The notes under the pieces are model-generated. The model saw nothing but the letters and a program-made list of their open reading frames with translations, was not told the origin of the DNA and did not search any database. The translations under genes and the position numbers were made by a program. From contig CAZAYL010000005.1 in assembly GCA_964489405.1 (NCBI GenBank), positions 1-44,962 on the forward strand: a DNA stretch of 44,962 nt. The letters run 5' to 3'. The DNA comes from CAKVOD01 sp964489405 (GTDB lineage Bacteria; Bacillota; Clostridia; Christensenellales; UBA1242). This document shows positions 34,956 to 43,000 of the stretch, piece by piece (the first letter of the stretch is position 1; each line of letters starts with the position of its first letter).

Positions 34956-35642
34956 CTAATTGTTTATAGGTATTTCTCGAAATAGTTGTAAAACAAAATT
35001 TGATTTTTTTAATAGATTACGAGTATCCTTGACGTTTGGCAAAACTGTTGAAACTATCGTCCAAAAGGCATTTGAGTGATTCAATTCCATTATGTGTGCT
35101 AATTCGTGTACAATAACGTAATCTATAATGCTTGGTGGCATCATAATAAGTCGCCAATTAAAAGATATTACCCCTTCACTATCACACGTTCCCCATCGAT
35201 GTTTTGCATTAATTAATCGAATTTCCTTGGGTTCTAACTGCATTATATTCGAAAAATATTTAAGACGCTGACCAACAATTTCAATGCAACAATTTTTAAG
35301 AAATTTTTCTAATTGGTTAACTTCTTTTTTTAGTGTAATTTGAGATTTTATTATAATATTGCTGTCTAATATCGAAACTTCCCTTGCTTTTTTATCTCTT
35401 AATACGTTATATTTTTTTCCGCAAAATAGAATTTTGTTATATTGAAATAAATCATTATGAATTTTATTTTGTTTTTTTATTTCAGTTACTTTTGTTTCAA
35501 TCCACTTTTGTTTAGAATCAATAAAATTTAAGATTTTATCATTTGGCATATTTTTAGGTGCTTTAACTATAATCTCCGCTTTTTCATTTATTACTATAGA
35601 TAAAGTTTTTCTTGAAGTTCTTTGTAAATAATCAATATTCAT
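34956..35642 (-). CDS. YgjP/M48-like zinc metallopeptidase (DUF45)
   Basis: 228 residues, usual for the YgjP family. The zinc motif HELAH is followed by NHSNAFW with the third ligand; upstream is the family motif HRWGTCDSEGVISFNWRL. The N-terminal half (about 1-80) has the common KAPKNMP and IDSKQKWIE features. It is probably a cytosolic peptidase of unknown substrate. AAGGAA precedes the ATG on the minus strand. It is divergent from the PadR-type gene and the palindrome at 35697 lies between them, so it could be co-regulated. Confidence 0.88.
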   Translation of the reverse strand: MNIDYLQRTSRKTLSIVINEKAEIIVKAPKNMPNDKILNFIDSKQKWIETKVTEIKKQNKIHNDLFQYNKILFCGKKYNVLRDKKAREVSILDSNIIIKSQITLKKEVNQLEKFLKNCCIEIVGQRLKYFSNIMQLEPKEIRLINAKHRWGTCDSEGVISFNWRLIMMPPSIIDYVIVHELAHIMELNHSNAFWTIVSTVLPNVKDTRNLLKKSNFVLQLFREIPINN

Positions 35643-35696
35643 TATTTAATTTCCTTTTTCTTATTAATTGCTATATATGGTGTATTTTATTATTCT

Positions 35697-35718
35697 AATA
35701 CACTATATATAGTGTATT
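35697..35718. promoter_or_regulatory. perfect 22-bp palindrome, probable operator of the PadR-type regulator
   Basis: Half AATACACTATA followed directly by its complement TATAGTGTATT. A related, imperfect copy (CTATATATGGTGTATT, 35671-35686) lies 11 bp to the left. The site is about 30 bp upstream of the -35 of the PadR-type gene and within the divergent control region. Autoregulation through such dyads is common in PadR regulators; the assignment here is inference. Confidence 0.65.
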
Positions 35719-35748
35719 ATATTTTTTAAATAAACTTATTGTAATTTA

Positions 35749-35777
35749 TTGACAAATTATAGAAAAAAATGTAAAAT
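35749..35777 (+). promoter_or_regulatory. promoter of the PadR-membrane fusion gene
   Basis: TTGACA (35749-35754), 17-bp spacer, TAAAAT (35772-35777). Leader about 50 nt with GAGG Shine-Dalgarno before the ATG. Confidence 0.85.
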
Positions 35778-35832
35778 ATATTATATTAAAGACATTCCCT
35801 ATTTTATATATGTCATATGAATGAGGTAAAAA

Positions 35833-37602
35833 ATGCGCGGTAAAATTAATTCAATAATTTTATATACATTAAAGTCAGAAAATCTCTATGGTTTGCAAAT
35901 AATAAAAGCTATTGATGCTCTTACTAATGGACAAATTGGAGTAAAATTGCCAAGTCTTTATAGTTCTTTACATAAGCTTGAAGCTGAAGAATATATAACA
36001 TCCTATTGGGAAAATAGTGAAATTGGTGGCAAACGTCGATATTCGGCATTGACTGAAAAAGGACGACAATATGTAGAAGAACATCCTATTGATTTTTCAA
36101 TATACAATGCGTCTTCTATCCAAAACTCAAGCAACGCGCCCTCTTCATTGGCAATTCAACCAGATTTTTTTAATACGATTGCTCATTCTGAAAAAATAAA
36201 AGAAAATCAAATGAATGAAGCGCCTTTTGAAAATGAAATCCCAAATTATTCAATTTTGGATTATATTTCAACTGAAAAAATAGATGAGGTAAATTTAGCG
36301 CTAAATAGTTCTAGATCTTTGTCAAATAAAGAATACAAAACACAAAGTGAAGATAGTAGTATTGAAATGTCGATGAATATGAGCACTAATTTTTCAAATG
36401 TAAATTCTAAAGAATTTCAACAAGTTTATGATAAAAACGATGCAGTTCTTTTGTCTGACGATGAAATTATACCACAAAATGAATCAACAAGTCTACTATA
36501 TAGACCAACTACCCTATCAAATGATGCAATTAAGAATAATGATATAGATTATGCAGGAATTTTTGGGGATATGATTGAAAAAGACGTTGCAAAATCTACC
36601 TTATTTGGATCTCAAAATGACGCAATTGGAAATTTTTACAATACTAATGATGTTAAACATAATGATGAAAATATTGAAATGACTGAAATAGGATTTGAAA
36701 AACGTAAAGATATTTTAAGCAATTGCAATGCGCTAAATACGGAGAAAAAACAAATGCAAAATTCTACAGAATTTGCGACCCACAATTGTGATTTTGAAAC
36801 AATACAAATTCAGTCTTACGATCAACCAATTACTTCAAAAAAGAACATTAATGAGTATTTAATGAAAGACAAAATTGTAGTTGACGAAAAATACAAAGCG
36901 AATATATTTCTTAAAAAAAGCAATTTTGCTAATTCAGAATATGACTTCTTCTCATCTCCACCTAAATACAACAAAGACACGTTTGAAGAAATTAAACAGC
37001 ATACAACTAAAATTGATAAATTTTTTAACAATAATTTAAATAGCAATGCAAATACTGATACCTTTGATTTACAAACAAAAACGCTTGATGAATTCATATT
37101 AGATTGCAAAAAAAATGGGATAGATGTTGTCACGTATAATAATTCAAAATCAAAAATTAAAATCAACAACGTATATATAAATCGAATTAATTTAGTTGCG
37201 TCAATAATTACTTTTAGTGTTCTTACAGCTTTGTTAGTAATGTTGTTCTTTATTTTCAAATCAGCTGATACATTTACTCCATTACTTGCTACCATTTTAA
37301 CAATTTTGACAATTTCATCTATTTACCCTGTCACTTGTGCAATTCTTTTGTTAAAAAATAGTAAAATTAGTTATCCTTATTTGCGTGAGAAAAAAGAATG
37401 GGGACCTCGAACTATAATTGTTTTATCTATAATCTTTTTAACATTTGCAGTAAATATATTTAATGGTATGAATCCAAACAATATCGATAACTATTTACCT
37501 TATGTAATAATCCCAACTGTATCTTCTTTAATGATTATTTTTGATTATATTATTAGGTTATTATTTCTAAAGGCCAAAATATTTAGATTTAAAAATGTTT
37601 AA
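35833..37602 (+). CDS. PadR-type winged-helix regulator fused to a four-segment membrane domain
   Basis: 589 residues in one uninterrupted frame. Residues about 1-85 form a PadR DNA-binding domain: LYTLKSENLYGLQIIKAI, LPSLYSSLHKLEAEEYI and the wing GGKRRYSALTEKGR. About 86-430 is a long polar linker rich in Asn, Ser, Asp, Glu and Gln, with little predicted fold. A short motif LDEFILDCKKNGIDVV precedes four hydrophobic segments (about 452-475, 480-502, 525-545, 555-580). PadR proteins are normally soluble, 100-180 residues, with a C-terminal dimer helix; a membrane-tethered form suggests sensing of the membrane or envelope. The gene is monocistronic, with a consensus promoter, a palindromic operator candidate and a terminator. 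The neighbours are a VTT-type membrane protein and an ABC exporter. Function unknown. Confidence 0.85.
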   Translation: MRGKINSIILYTLKSENLYGLQIIKAIDALTNGQIGVKLPSLYSSLHKLEAEEYITSYWENSEIGGKRRYSALTEKGRQYVEEHPIDFSIYNASSIQNSSNAPSSLAIQPDFFNTIAHSEKIKENQMNEAPFENEIPNYSILDYISTEKIDEVNLALNSSRSLSNKEYKTQSEDSSIEMSMNMSTNFSNVNSKEFQQVYDKNDAVLLSDDEIIPQNESTSLLYRPTTLSNDAIKNNDIDYAGIFGDMIEKDVAKSTLFGSQNDAIGNFYNTNDVKHNDENIEMTEIGFEKRKDILSNCNALNTEKKQMQNSTEFATHNCDFETIQIQSYDQPITSKKNINEYLMKDKIVVDEKYKANIFLKKSNFANSEYDFFSSPPKYNKDTFEEIKQHTTKIDKFFNNNLNSNANTDTFDLQTKTLDEFILDCKKNGIDVVTYNNSKSKIKINNVYINRINLVASIITFSVLTALLVMLFFIFKSADTFTPLLATILTILTISSIYPVTCAILLLKNSKISYPYLREKKEWGPRTIIVLSIIFLTFAVNIFNGMNPNNIDNYLPYVIIPTVSSLMIIFDYIIRLLFLKAKIFRFKNV

Positions 37603-37613
37603 AGTAGAAAAGC

Positions 37614-37651
37614 AAAAAAACAGTTGAATGTAATTCCTTCAACTGTTTTTT
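37614..37651. terminator. bidirectional terminator between the PadR fusion and VTT genes
   Basis: CAGTTGAA (37621-37628) with TTCAACTG (37638-37645), 9-nt loop, seven A on the left and T-run on the right. It serves both convergent genes and touches the VTT stop codon. Confidence 0.9.
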
Positions 37652-38708
37652 ACTTTTTCAATTTGCGCATTTTATCGACTTTTTTCGGTTCCAACTTAAA
37701 TGATTGCTTAAATGTAGTTTTCATTCTATAGTATTTGATAGAGGTATTCCCTTTGAATATTCCACCATCATTTGAGTGATTTAAAATATTTTTTGTTATT
37801 TTATTAAATTTAATTCTTTTAATGTTTTTATGCCAACCTATAAATTTGTTCATAAAAAATTTTTCAATTTGTTCTTGGTATTTCCAACAAATTACAAAAG
37901 CAACTATAATTAAAATAATCAACACGGGCCATACATATAATCCCCACCCGCTATATGGAATTAATTGCCCACTGCCAATATATGCTGTAACAAAAATACC
38001 TAAAGGTCGTGCAATAAGAGTTGCAAAAAAGAAAAACTTAAAAGACATCGAAGTAATACCAGCAATTAAACACAATAAATCATCAGGAAAAATGGGAAAA
38101 ATAAACATTAAAATCAAAAGATATTTGCCCTTTTTATTTAAAATAGTGCTGTATTTTTTTGTTTGTTCTTCGCCGGCAATCCAAACTGCAATTTTTCTTC
38201 CAAAAATTCGACCTAAAAAAAATGCAACATAACTTCCAACTAAAATGGCAACTGTGCTAATTAGTGAGGCAATTAAAGGCCCATATACTGCAACTCCTGC
38301 AAGTATTGTTGCCATTGCAGGTATTGGTGCAATAATAACTTGAGCAAATTGAATTATAAAAAAGACAATGAATCCCCAAATTCCAGCAGATAATATCAAA
38401 TTTTTTATCGCTTGATAACTTTCAAAATACTTTAACCAATTATTATAAAAACAAATTGCATATCCAACTACAAAAAATATACAACACACAAGCGAAACAA
38501 AGCATAATTTAAAAATCTTTTGCCATCTCTTATAATAACATAGAATCATTACATTTGCTAGTATTGTAAATATTATAAATACTCCCCAACAAACCAGTTG
38601 ATTTATTTCCAAATTAATTGTAAGAGATAAAATACCTAATGTTATTGATAATATTGCAAATAAAATAATTGATATTTCTTTAAAAACATTTTTCACACTT
38701 TTATTCAT
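37650..38708 (-). CDS. VTT-domain (TVP38/TMEM64, DedA-like) integral membrane protein
   Basis: 352 residues. Three or four hydrophobic segments occupy about 10-110; the VTT domain follows (about 110-280) with APIPAMATILAGVAVYG, a Gly-rich GSYVAFFLGRIFGRK re-entrant motif and FPIFPDDLLCLIAG. The cytosolic tail of about 60 residues is strongly basic. Members of this superfamily are implicated in lipid scrambling or membrane homeostasis; the role of this one is not known. A GGGAAG Shine-Dalgarno precedes the ATG, and a TATAAT-like -10 (minus strand, 38731-38726) lies upstream. It is convergent with the PadR fusion and divergent from the ABC genes. Confidence 0.87.
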   Translation of the reverse strand: MNKSVKNVFKEISIILFAILSITLGILSLTINLEINQLVCWGVFIIFTILANVMILCYYKRWQKIFKLCFVSLVCCIFFVVGYAICFYNNWLKYFESYQAIKNLILSAGIWGFIVFFIIQFAQVIIAPIPAMATILAGVAVYGPLIASLISTVAILVGSYVAFFLGRIFGRKIAVWIAGEEQTKKYSTILNKKGKYLLILMFIFPIFPDDLLCLIAGITSMSFKFFFFATLIARPLGIFVTAYIGSGQLIPYSGWGLYVWPVLIILIIVAFVICWKYQEQIEKFFMNKFIGWHKNIKRIKFNKITKNILNHSNDGGIFKGNTSIKYYRMKTTFKQSFKLEPKKVDKMRKLKK

Positions 38709-38771
38709 TCTACTTCCCTATCTATATTATACATCATTCTTGCAAATAATAAAACAAAAATTAATAAATTC

Positions 38772-38800
38772 TTTACTATTTTTCTATAATGTGATATAAT
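38772..38800 (+). promoter_or_regulatory. promoter of the ABC-transporter operon
   Basis: TTTACT (38772-38777), 17-bp spacer, TATAAT (38795-38800). The first ATG (38808) is 7 bp downstream. Confidence 0.7.
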
Positions 38801-38807
38801 AAAATAA

Positions 38808-39752
38808 ATGGAGGGCTTCTTGTTGCTTAATAAAGTTTTGACAGTCAAAAATTTAACGAAGGAATATAAACAACGTACGGCTGTAGACAATGTTTCATTT
38901 GATGTTTATGAAGGAGAAATTTTTGGATTACTTGGGCCAAATGGTGCGGGTAAAACAACGATTATAAAAATGATTACAGGTCTTGCAAAAATTACAAGTG
39001 GAGATGTCACAATTTGTGGCCATTCTATAAAAAATGACTTCGAAAATGCAATTGTTAATGTTGGAGCGATAGTTGAAACTCCAACCTTATATTCATATAT
39101 GTCGGGGAAACAAAACTTAAGGTATTATTCAAATTTATATAAGGGTATAACTAAAGAACGCATCGATGAAGTGATTGAATTAGTTGGTCTTAAAGATAGA
39201 ATTAATGACAAGGTTAAAAATTACTCACTTGGGATGCGCCAACGAATAGGAATTGCACAAGCACTTTTACATAGTCCAAAACTATTAATTTTGGATGAAC
39301 CTACAAATGGACTTGACCCCAATGGAATTTTGGAAATTCGCCAATTTTTAAAGAATATAGCAAAAACAAAAAAAATATCAATACTTGTTTCAAGTCATAT
39401 TCTTTCAGAAATGGAGTTGTTATGTAACACAGTTGCTATTATTGATAATGGTAAATTGAAGCAAATCCGTTCAATTGGTCAATTAGCTCAAAACTCTAAG
39501 AAGAAAATTGCAATAAAAGTCAATTACCCAAATTTCGCTGGCAAATTATTAATGAATAAATTTGGATTAAGTGTTGAAATCGCTGGAGCAAATGTAATAT
39601 GTGATGTTGAGGAAAATAAAATTCCGCAAATTACACAATTCTTAATATCAAAAAATGTTCCAATTTTTGGAATATCAACTGTTACTAAGTCATTGGAACA
39701 AATGTTTCTAGATATTGTAAATAATAACAATAATATGAGGGATACACTATGA
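38808..39752 (+). CDS. ABC transporter ATP-binding protein (BcrA/CcmA type)
   Basis: 314 residues. Walker A GPNGAGKTT, Q-loop region with VGAIVETP, signature YSLGMRQRIGIAQAL, Walker B LLILDEPTNGLDP and H-loop SSHILSE are all present, followed by the C-terminal extension common in the bacitracin/lantibiotic-export type. It powers the permease encoded next, overlapping by 4 bases (ATGA). Two starts compete: ATG 38808, which would be leaderless, or TTG 38823, for which GGAGGG (38810-38815) is a well-spaced Shine-Dalgarno; the latter gives 309 residues starting LNKVLTVKNL. The substrate is unknown. Confidence 0.92.
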   Translation: MEGFLLLNKVLTVKNLTKEYKQRTAVDNVSFDVYEGEIFGLLGPNGAGKTTIIKMITGLAKITSGDVTICGHSIKNDFENAIVNVGAIVETPTLYSYMSGKQNLRYYSNLYKGITKERIDEVIELVGLKDRINDKVKNYSLGMRQRIGIAQALLHSPKLLILDEPTNGLDPNGILEIRQFLKNIAKTKKISILVSSHILSEMELLCNTVAIIDNGKLKQIRSIGQLAQNSKKKIAIKVNYPNFAGKLLMNKFGLSVEIAGANVICDVEENKIPQITQFLISKNVPIFGISTVTKSLEQMFLDIVNNNNNMRDTL

Positions 39753-41506
39753 ATACTTTTTGGAAAATAACACGGGGAGAATTGGATAAAATTTTTGCGC
39801 GTCCAGCGATATTTATTATGACTGGATTTTTTGTCTTGGCAATTGTCGTTGCTTCACTTATGTTTTCTCCTTCCCCACGTGCTGATACTGCCGACCTTGC
39901 AAATGTTAGTGGCGAAAATGTCGTTGATGTTTATAATAACTTTAATAGCAATCAACATAAGCAAGTATACGATTTAGAATTAAATAATGTACTAGAGATG
40001 TTAAATTTTTATTTATCTCAAACTGATGATGGACGTATCAATAAAAATTCACTAATTAATGAAATTGAAAAAATCAATGAAACTTATGGAGAATATTGGC
40101 AAAAAGTATTGCTTTCAAGCGATGGCGCGATGAGTAGTGCTAGCGATAAAAAAACAAAGCTCATAAATCAAATAACAACATTAAATAAAAATTATAAGAC
40201 GATAAATAAAAATTTCTTACAATTATTTATCACAAAAAGCAATAATGAAACAATAATGAATACACTAAATGATTTCTTGCTCACAATGTCGACTGATGGC
40301 GATGAAAATGATAAAGAACATCATTTACATATTATTGAAACGGTTAATAGCCATAAATTTATTGCAAATTTGAAAAATTCGTTAGAAAAAATTGAAGATG
40401 TTACTATTGATGCAAAAATTATTTCAGAATTAAAGAAAAACTACTATGATGTTGCAGCCGAACGAAAGTCAGCAATTTTAAACGAAATGGAAAGTATATA
40501 TTTAATAGCTAATGAAAATAGTGATGAAAACTTAAATTCTAAAAACATTGAAAAATTTAAAGTTCTTTCCAATAATTATAAATTGACTATTAACCAAATT
40601 TCATCAATTGTAAATGATAAAATTTTATTAGAAATTGTTGGGGATAAAAATACAACAAATCTTTCTAATTTGACATATACAGAATTATCTGAGTTTAATA
40701 AATATAAAACTAATGAAGACTTGACAAGAAATGTATTTTACTTTACAAACGAAGCATATTCATATCAGTACTCAAACGTTTTTCAATCTAATACAAATTC
40801 AAATTATAAAACTAACGCCTATGATTTTATGTACTTTGCTCTTGAATTTCTCAGCTTCGTAATTGTTATTTTTTGTGTAGTTATTGGTGCCGGAATGATT
40901 TCAGGCGAAACCACTGGGGGAACAATGAAGATGTTAGCTATCCGCCCCTACAAACGGAATAAAATAATCACAGGAAAGTTGATAGGAACTTTCTTAATGG
41001 GGGTTATATTCCTTTTGATAGGAGCGATTACAACATTCATAATTGGTGCACGCTTATATGGACTTGATAGCGCGCCTGTGCTTATGGTTTTTAATGCTAA
41101 TAGCGCAACGACAATCTCGGCAATTGGATTATTTTTCATATTTCTACTTCTACTACTTGTAAGAATTATAGTTTATACAATTCTAGCAGTTTTCATATCA
41201 ACCGTATTCAAAAGCAACGTCGGTGCAGTTATTATTTCTATAATGATTTACATTTTTGTAGCGTTGTTTGGCAATTTATTCGGTTCAAGCATAATATATG
41301 GATATTTACCATTTGCTAATGTCGATCTTTTTAGGTATCTTGGCGGTGAGTATGTTTCAACAACTGGAAGTATACTTGGTTTAGATTTTTCGTGTCCTAT
41401 TCAACCTGACAGCAATTTCTACCTCTCTTTAGGAATAATAAGCGTGTTTGTAGCAATTATGCTTGCTATAACATATATTATTTTTAACAAAAGGGATATA
41501 GAGTAA
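39749..41506 (+). CDS. ABC-2 type permease with a large extracytoplasmic domain
   Basis: 585 residues. One membrane segment (about 17-38) is followed by a large helical, polar domain (about 40-355, many Asn, Lys, Glu, Asp) and then five or six hydrophobic segments from about 360 to the end. The GAGMISGETTGGTMKMLAIRPYKRNKIITGKLIG stretch is typical of ABC-2 permeases. The big loop after the first segment would lie outside the cell. It overlaps the ATPase gene by 4 bases and the dipeptidase gene by 1 base, so the three are surely one operon. The pair is probably an exporter for a lipid, peptide or antimicrobial; the sequence does not say which. Confidence 0.88.
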   Translation: MNTFWKITRGELDKIFARPAIFIMTGFFVLAIVVASLMFSPSPRADTADLANVSGENVVDVYNNFNSNQHKQVYDLELNNVLEMLNFYLSQTDDGRINKNSLINEIEKINETYGEYWQKVLLSSDGAMSSASDKKTKLINQITTLNKNYKTINKNFLQLFITKSNNETIMNTLNDFLLTMSTDGDENDKEHHLHIIETVNSHKFIANLKNSLEKIEDVTIDAKIISELKKNYYDVAAERKSAILNEMESIYLIANENSDENLNSKNIEKFKVLSNNYKLTINQISSIVNDKILLEIVGDKNTTNLSNLTYTELSEFNKYKTNEDLTRNVFYFTNEAYSYQYSNVFQSNTNSNYKTNAYDFMYFALEFLSFVIVIFCVVIGAGMISGETTGGTMKMLAIRPYKRNKIITGKLIGTFLMGVIFLLIGAITTFIIGARLYGLDSAPVLMVFNANSATTISAIGLFFIFLLLLLVRIIVYTILAVFISTVFKSNVGAVIISIMIYIFVALFGNLFGSSIIYGYLPFANVDLFRYLGGEYVSTTGSILGLDFSCPIQPDSNFYLSLGIISVFVAIMLAITYIIFNKRDIE

Positions 41507-42348
41507 TGCAGTGTTGTGCAATTAGTGACGCACATAATGATTTTTTGACAAGTGAAAAGTGCGACTTACTTAAATTAGATAAAGAATTTGAAAAGAATAA
41601 TGTTGCATTATGCAACGCTATTCTTTTTTCTAATGATAAATCTCCATTAGATATATGTACTATAACGAAATTAAAATCTTCAATAAATAATTTCCAACAC
41701 CTAAAGAAAAGTTGTATTTTTTCATTTGAAAATATAGGATTCGTAAAAAATCTTGATGCCATAATTCAATTTATTCCCTTTTCATGTTCATTAACTTGGA
41801 ATTTTGATAATAAGTTTGCTGGTGGAGCATTTGGTTTTTCAAACTTGACTAAAAAAGGACTAAATGCAATAAAAGAACTAAACAAAAATCGAATTATTAT
41901 TGATACAGCTCATTTAAATAGACAATCTTTTTGGAGTGCCATTAAAGTTATTAATCACCCTATTTTTAATTCGCATTCATGTATTTCTGTTTTTAAAGAA
42001 CATAGAAGAAATATTGACATTGAACAACTCAAAGCTATATATGATACAAAAGGTTTTTTAGGAATTACATTTGTACGTGATTTTTTTTCCAATAAAAAAA
42101 TCTGTAACTATACTGAAATTTTTTATATAATAGATGCAATTATTCAAACATTAGGTAATGAATGTATTGGATTTGGAAGTGATTTTTATGGGACAAATAG
42201 ACTTCCTAGTAAATTAAAAAATTATTACGATTTCTACAATTTGTATCAATTGTTCAAAGCATCTGGGTATAAAGACTATGATATTGAAAAAATATTTTAT
42301 AAAAATTTTATGAATTTTGTTAAAACTCAACAATCTAATTGTTTTTAA
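41506..42348 (+). CDS. short M19 (membrane dipeptidase-like) peptidase
   Basis: 280 residues, shorter than the usual 310-400. Zinc-site elements of family M19 are visible: DAHND (H10, D12), Glu in FSFENIG, DTAHL, NSHS, and GFGSDFYG, together with SLTWNFDN and AGGAFG. The shortening is mainly in the N-terminal third. It has no signal peptide, so it is cytosolic. Such enzymes cut dipeptides, often with D-residues. Its ATG overlaps the permease stop (TAATG), which ties it to the ABC exporter; it may process cargo or peptides that enter. Confidence 0.85.
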   Translation: MQCCAISDAHNDFLTSEKCDLLKLDKEFEKNNVALCNAILFSNDKSPLDICTITKLKSSINNFQHLKKSCIFSFENIGFVKNLDAIIQFIPFSCSLTWNFDNKFAGGAFGFSNLTKKGLNAIKELNKNRIIIDTAHLNRQSFWSAIKVINHPIFNSHSCISVFKEHRRNIDIEQLKAIYDTKGFLGITFVRDFFSNKKICNYTEIFYIIDAIIQTLGNECIGFGSDFYGTNRLPSKLKNYYDFYNLYQLFKASGYKDYDIEKIFYKNFMNFVKTQQSNCF

Positions 42349-42367
42349 ATCCATAATTTGATATAAT
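42339..42367 (+). promoter_or_regulatory. rnhA promoter, -10 directly before the ATG
   Basis: TTGTTT (42339-42344), 17-bp spacer, extended -10 TGA-TATAAT with TATAAT at 42362-42367. The ATG (42374) is 6 bp downstream; no Shine-Dalgarno. The -35 lies inside the end of the dipeptidase gene. Confidence 0.72.
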
Positions 42368-42373
42368 ATTATT

Positions 42374-42820
42374 ATGAAAGAGTTAACAATATATACTGAT
42401 GGAGCTTGCTCATATAACCCTGGTCCAGGGGGCTGGGGTGCTGTTCTTTTGTATAAAGGTATTGAAAAAAGAGTTTCAGGATATGTTCCTGAAACAACGA
42501 ATAATAGAATGGAATTGCAAGCTGTTTTATCGGCTTTGAGTCTATTAAAAGAACGATGCAAAGTGCATATATATACAGATTCTGCGTATATTTACAATGC
42601 ATTCACGAGCGACTGGGTTACAAAATGGCAAAAAAACAATTGGCGTAATTCTAATAAGAAAACAGTTATAAATAAAGACCTATGGGAGCAACTAATTAAA
42701 TATAGTACTTATCACGAAATTGTTTGGCATAAAGTTAAGGGGCACGCTGATAATATATATAACAATATATGTGATGAGCTTGCACGAGGTGAGGTTTTAA
42801 AAAACACTACTCAAAACTGA
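42374..42820 (+). CDS. rnhA: ribonuclease HI
   Basis: 148 residues, normal for RNase HI. Catalytic residues D9 (YTDGA), E47 (NNRMELQ), D69 (YTDSAY) and D134 (CDELAR) are present, with H124 in KVKGHADN. The N-terminus YTDGACSYNPGPGGWGAVL is diagnostic. It cuts the RNA strand of RNA-DNA hybrids. It converges on rny, sharing the structured terminator at 42929. Confidence 0.96.
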   Translation: MKELTIYTDGACSYNPGPGGWGAVLLYKGIEKRVSGYVPETTNNRMELQAVLSALSLLKERCKVHIYTDSAYIYNAFTSDWVTKWQKNNWRNSNKKTVINKDLWEQLIKYSTYHEIVWHKVKGHADNIYNNICDELARGEVLKNTTQN

Positions 42821-42928
42821 ATAGGTTGAACCAATAATCTTAACAAAAAGATAATAACAAGCTCAACAAAATTATTAACATATTCCATTTGTTTTTTTAA
42901 ATAGTTTCTACATATTTTAATAGAAAAG

Positions 42929-42990
42929 CACACACTCTACTGAAGTGCCATTTACTGGGTTCATTTCACCAACGTACAGTGTGTGTTTTT
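42929..42990. terminator. elaborate convergent terminator (three-tier hairpin) between rnhA and rny
   Basis: Outer stem CACACACT (42929-42936) with AGTGTGTG (42978-42985), middle stem TGAAGTG (42941-42947) with CATTTCA (42962-42968; one G-U pair on the + strand, A-C on the other), apical CCA (42948-42950) with TGG (42956-42958). A-run on the left and T-run on the right. It is G+C-richer than the flanks and more complex than a plain terminator. Confidence 0.7.
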
Positions 42991-43000
42991 GTCAAAAATA

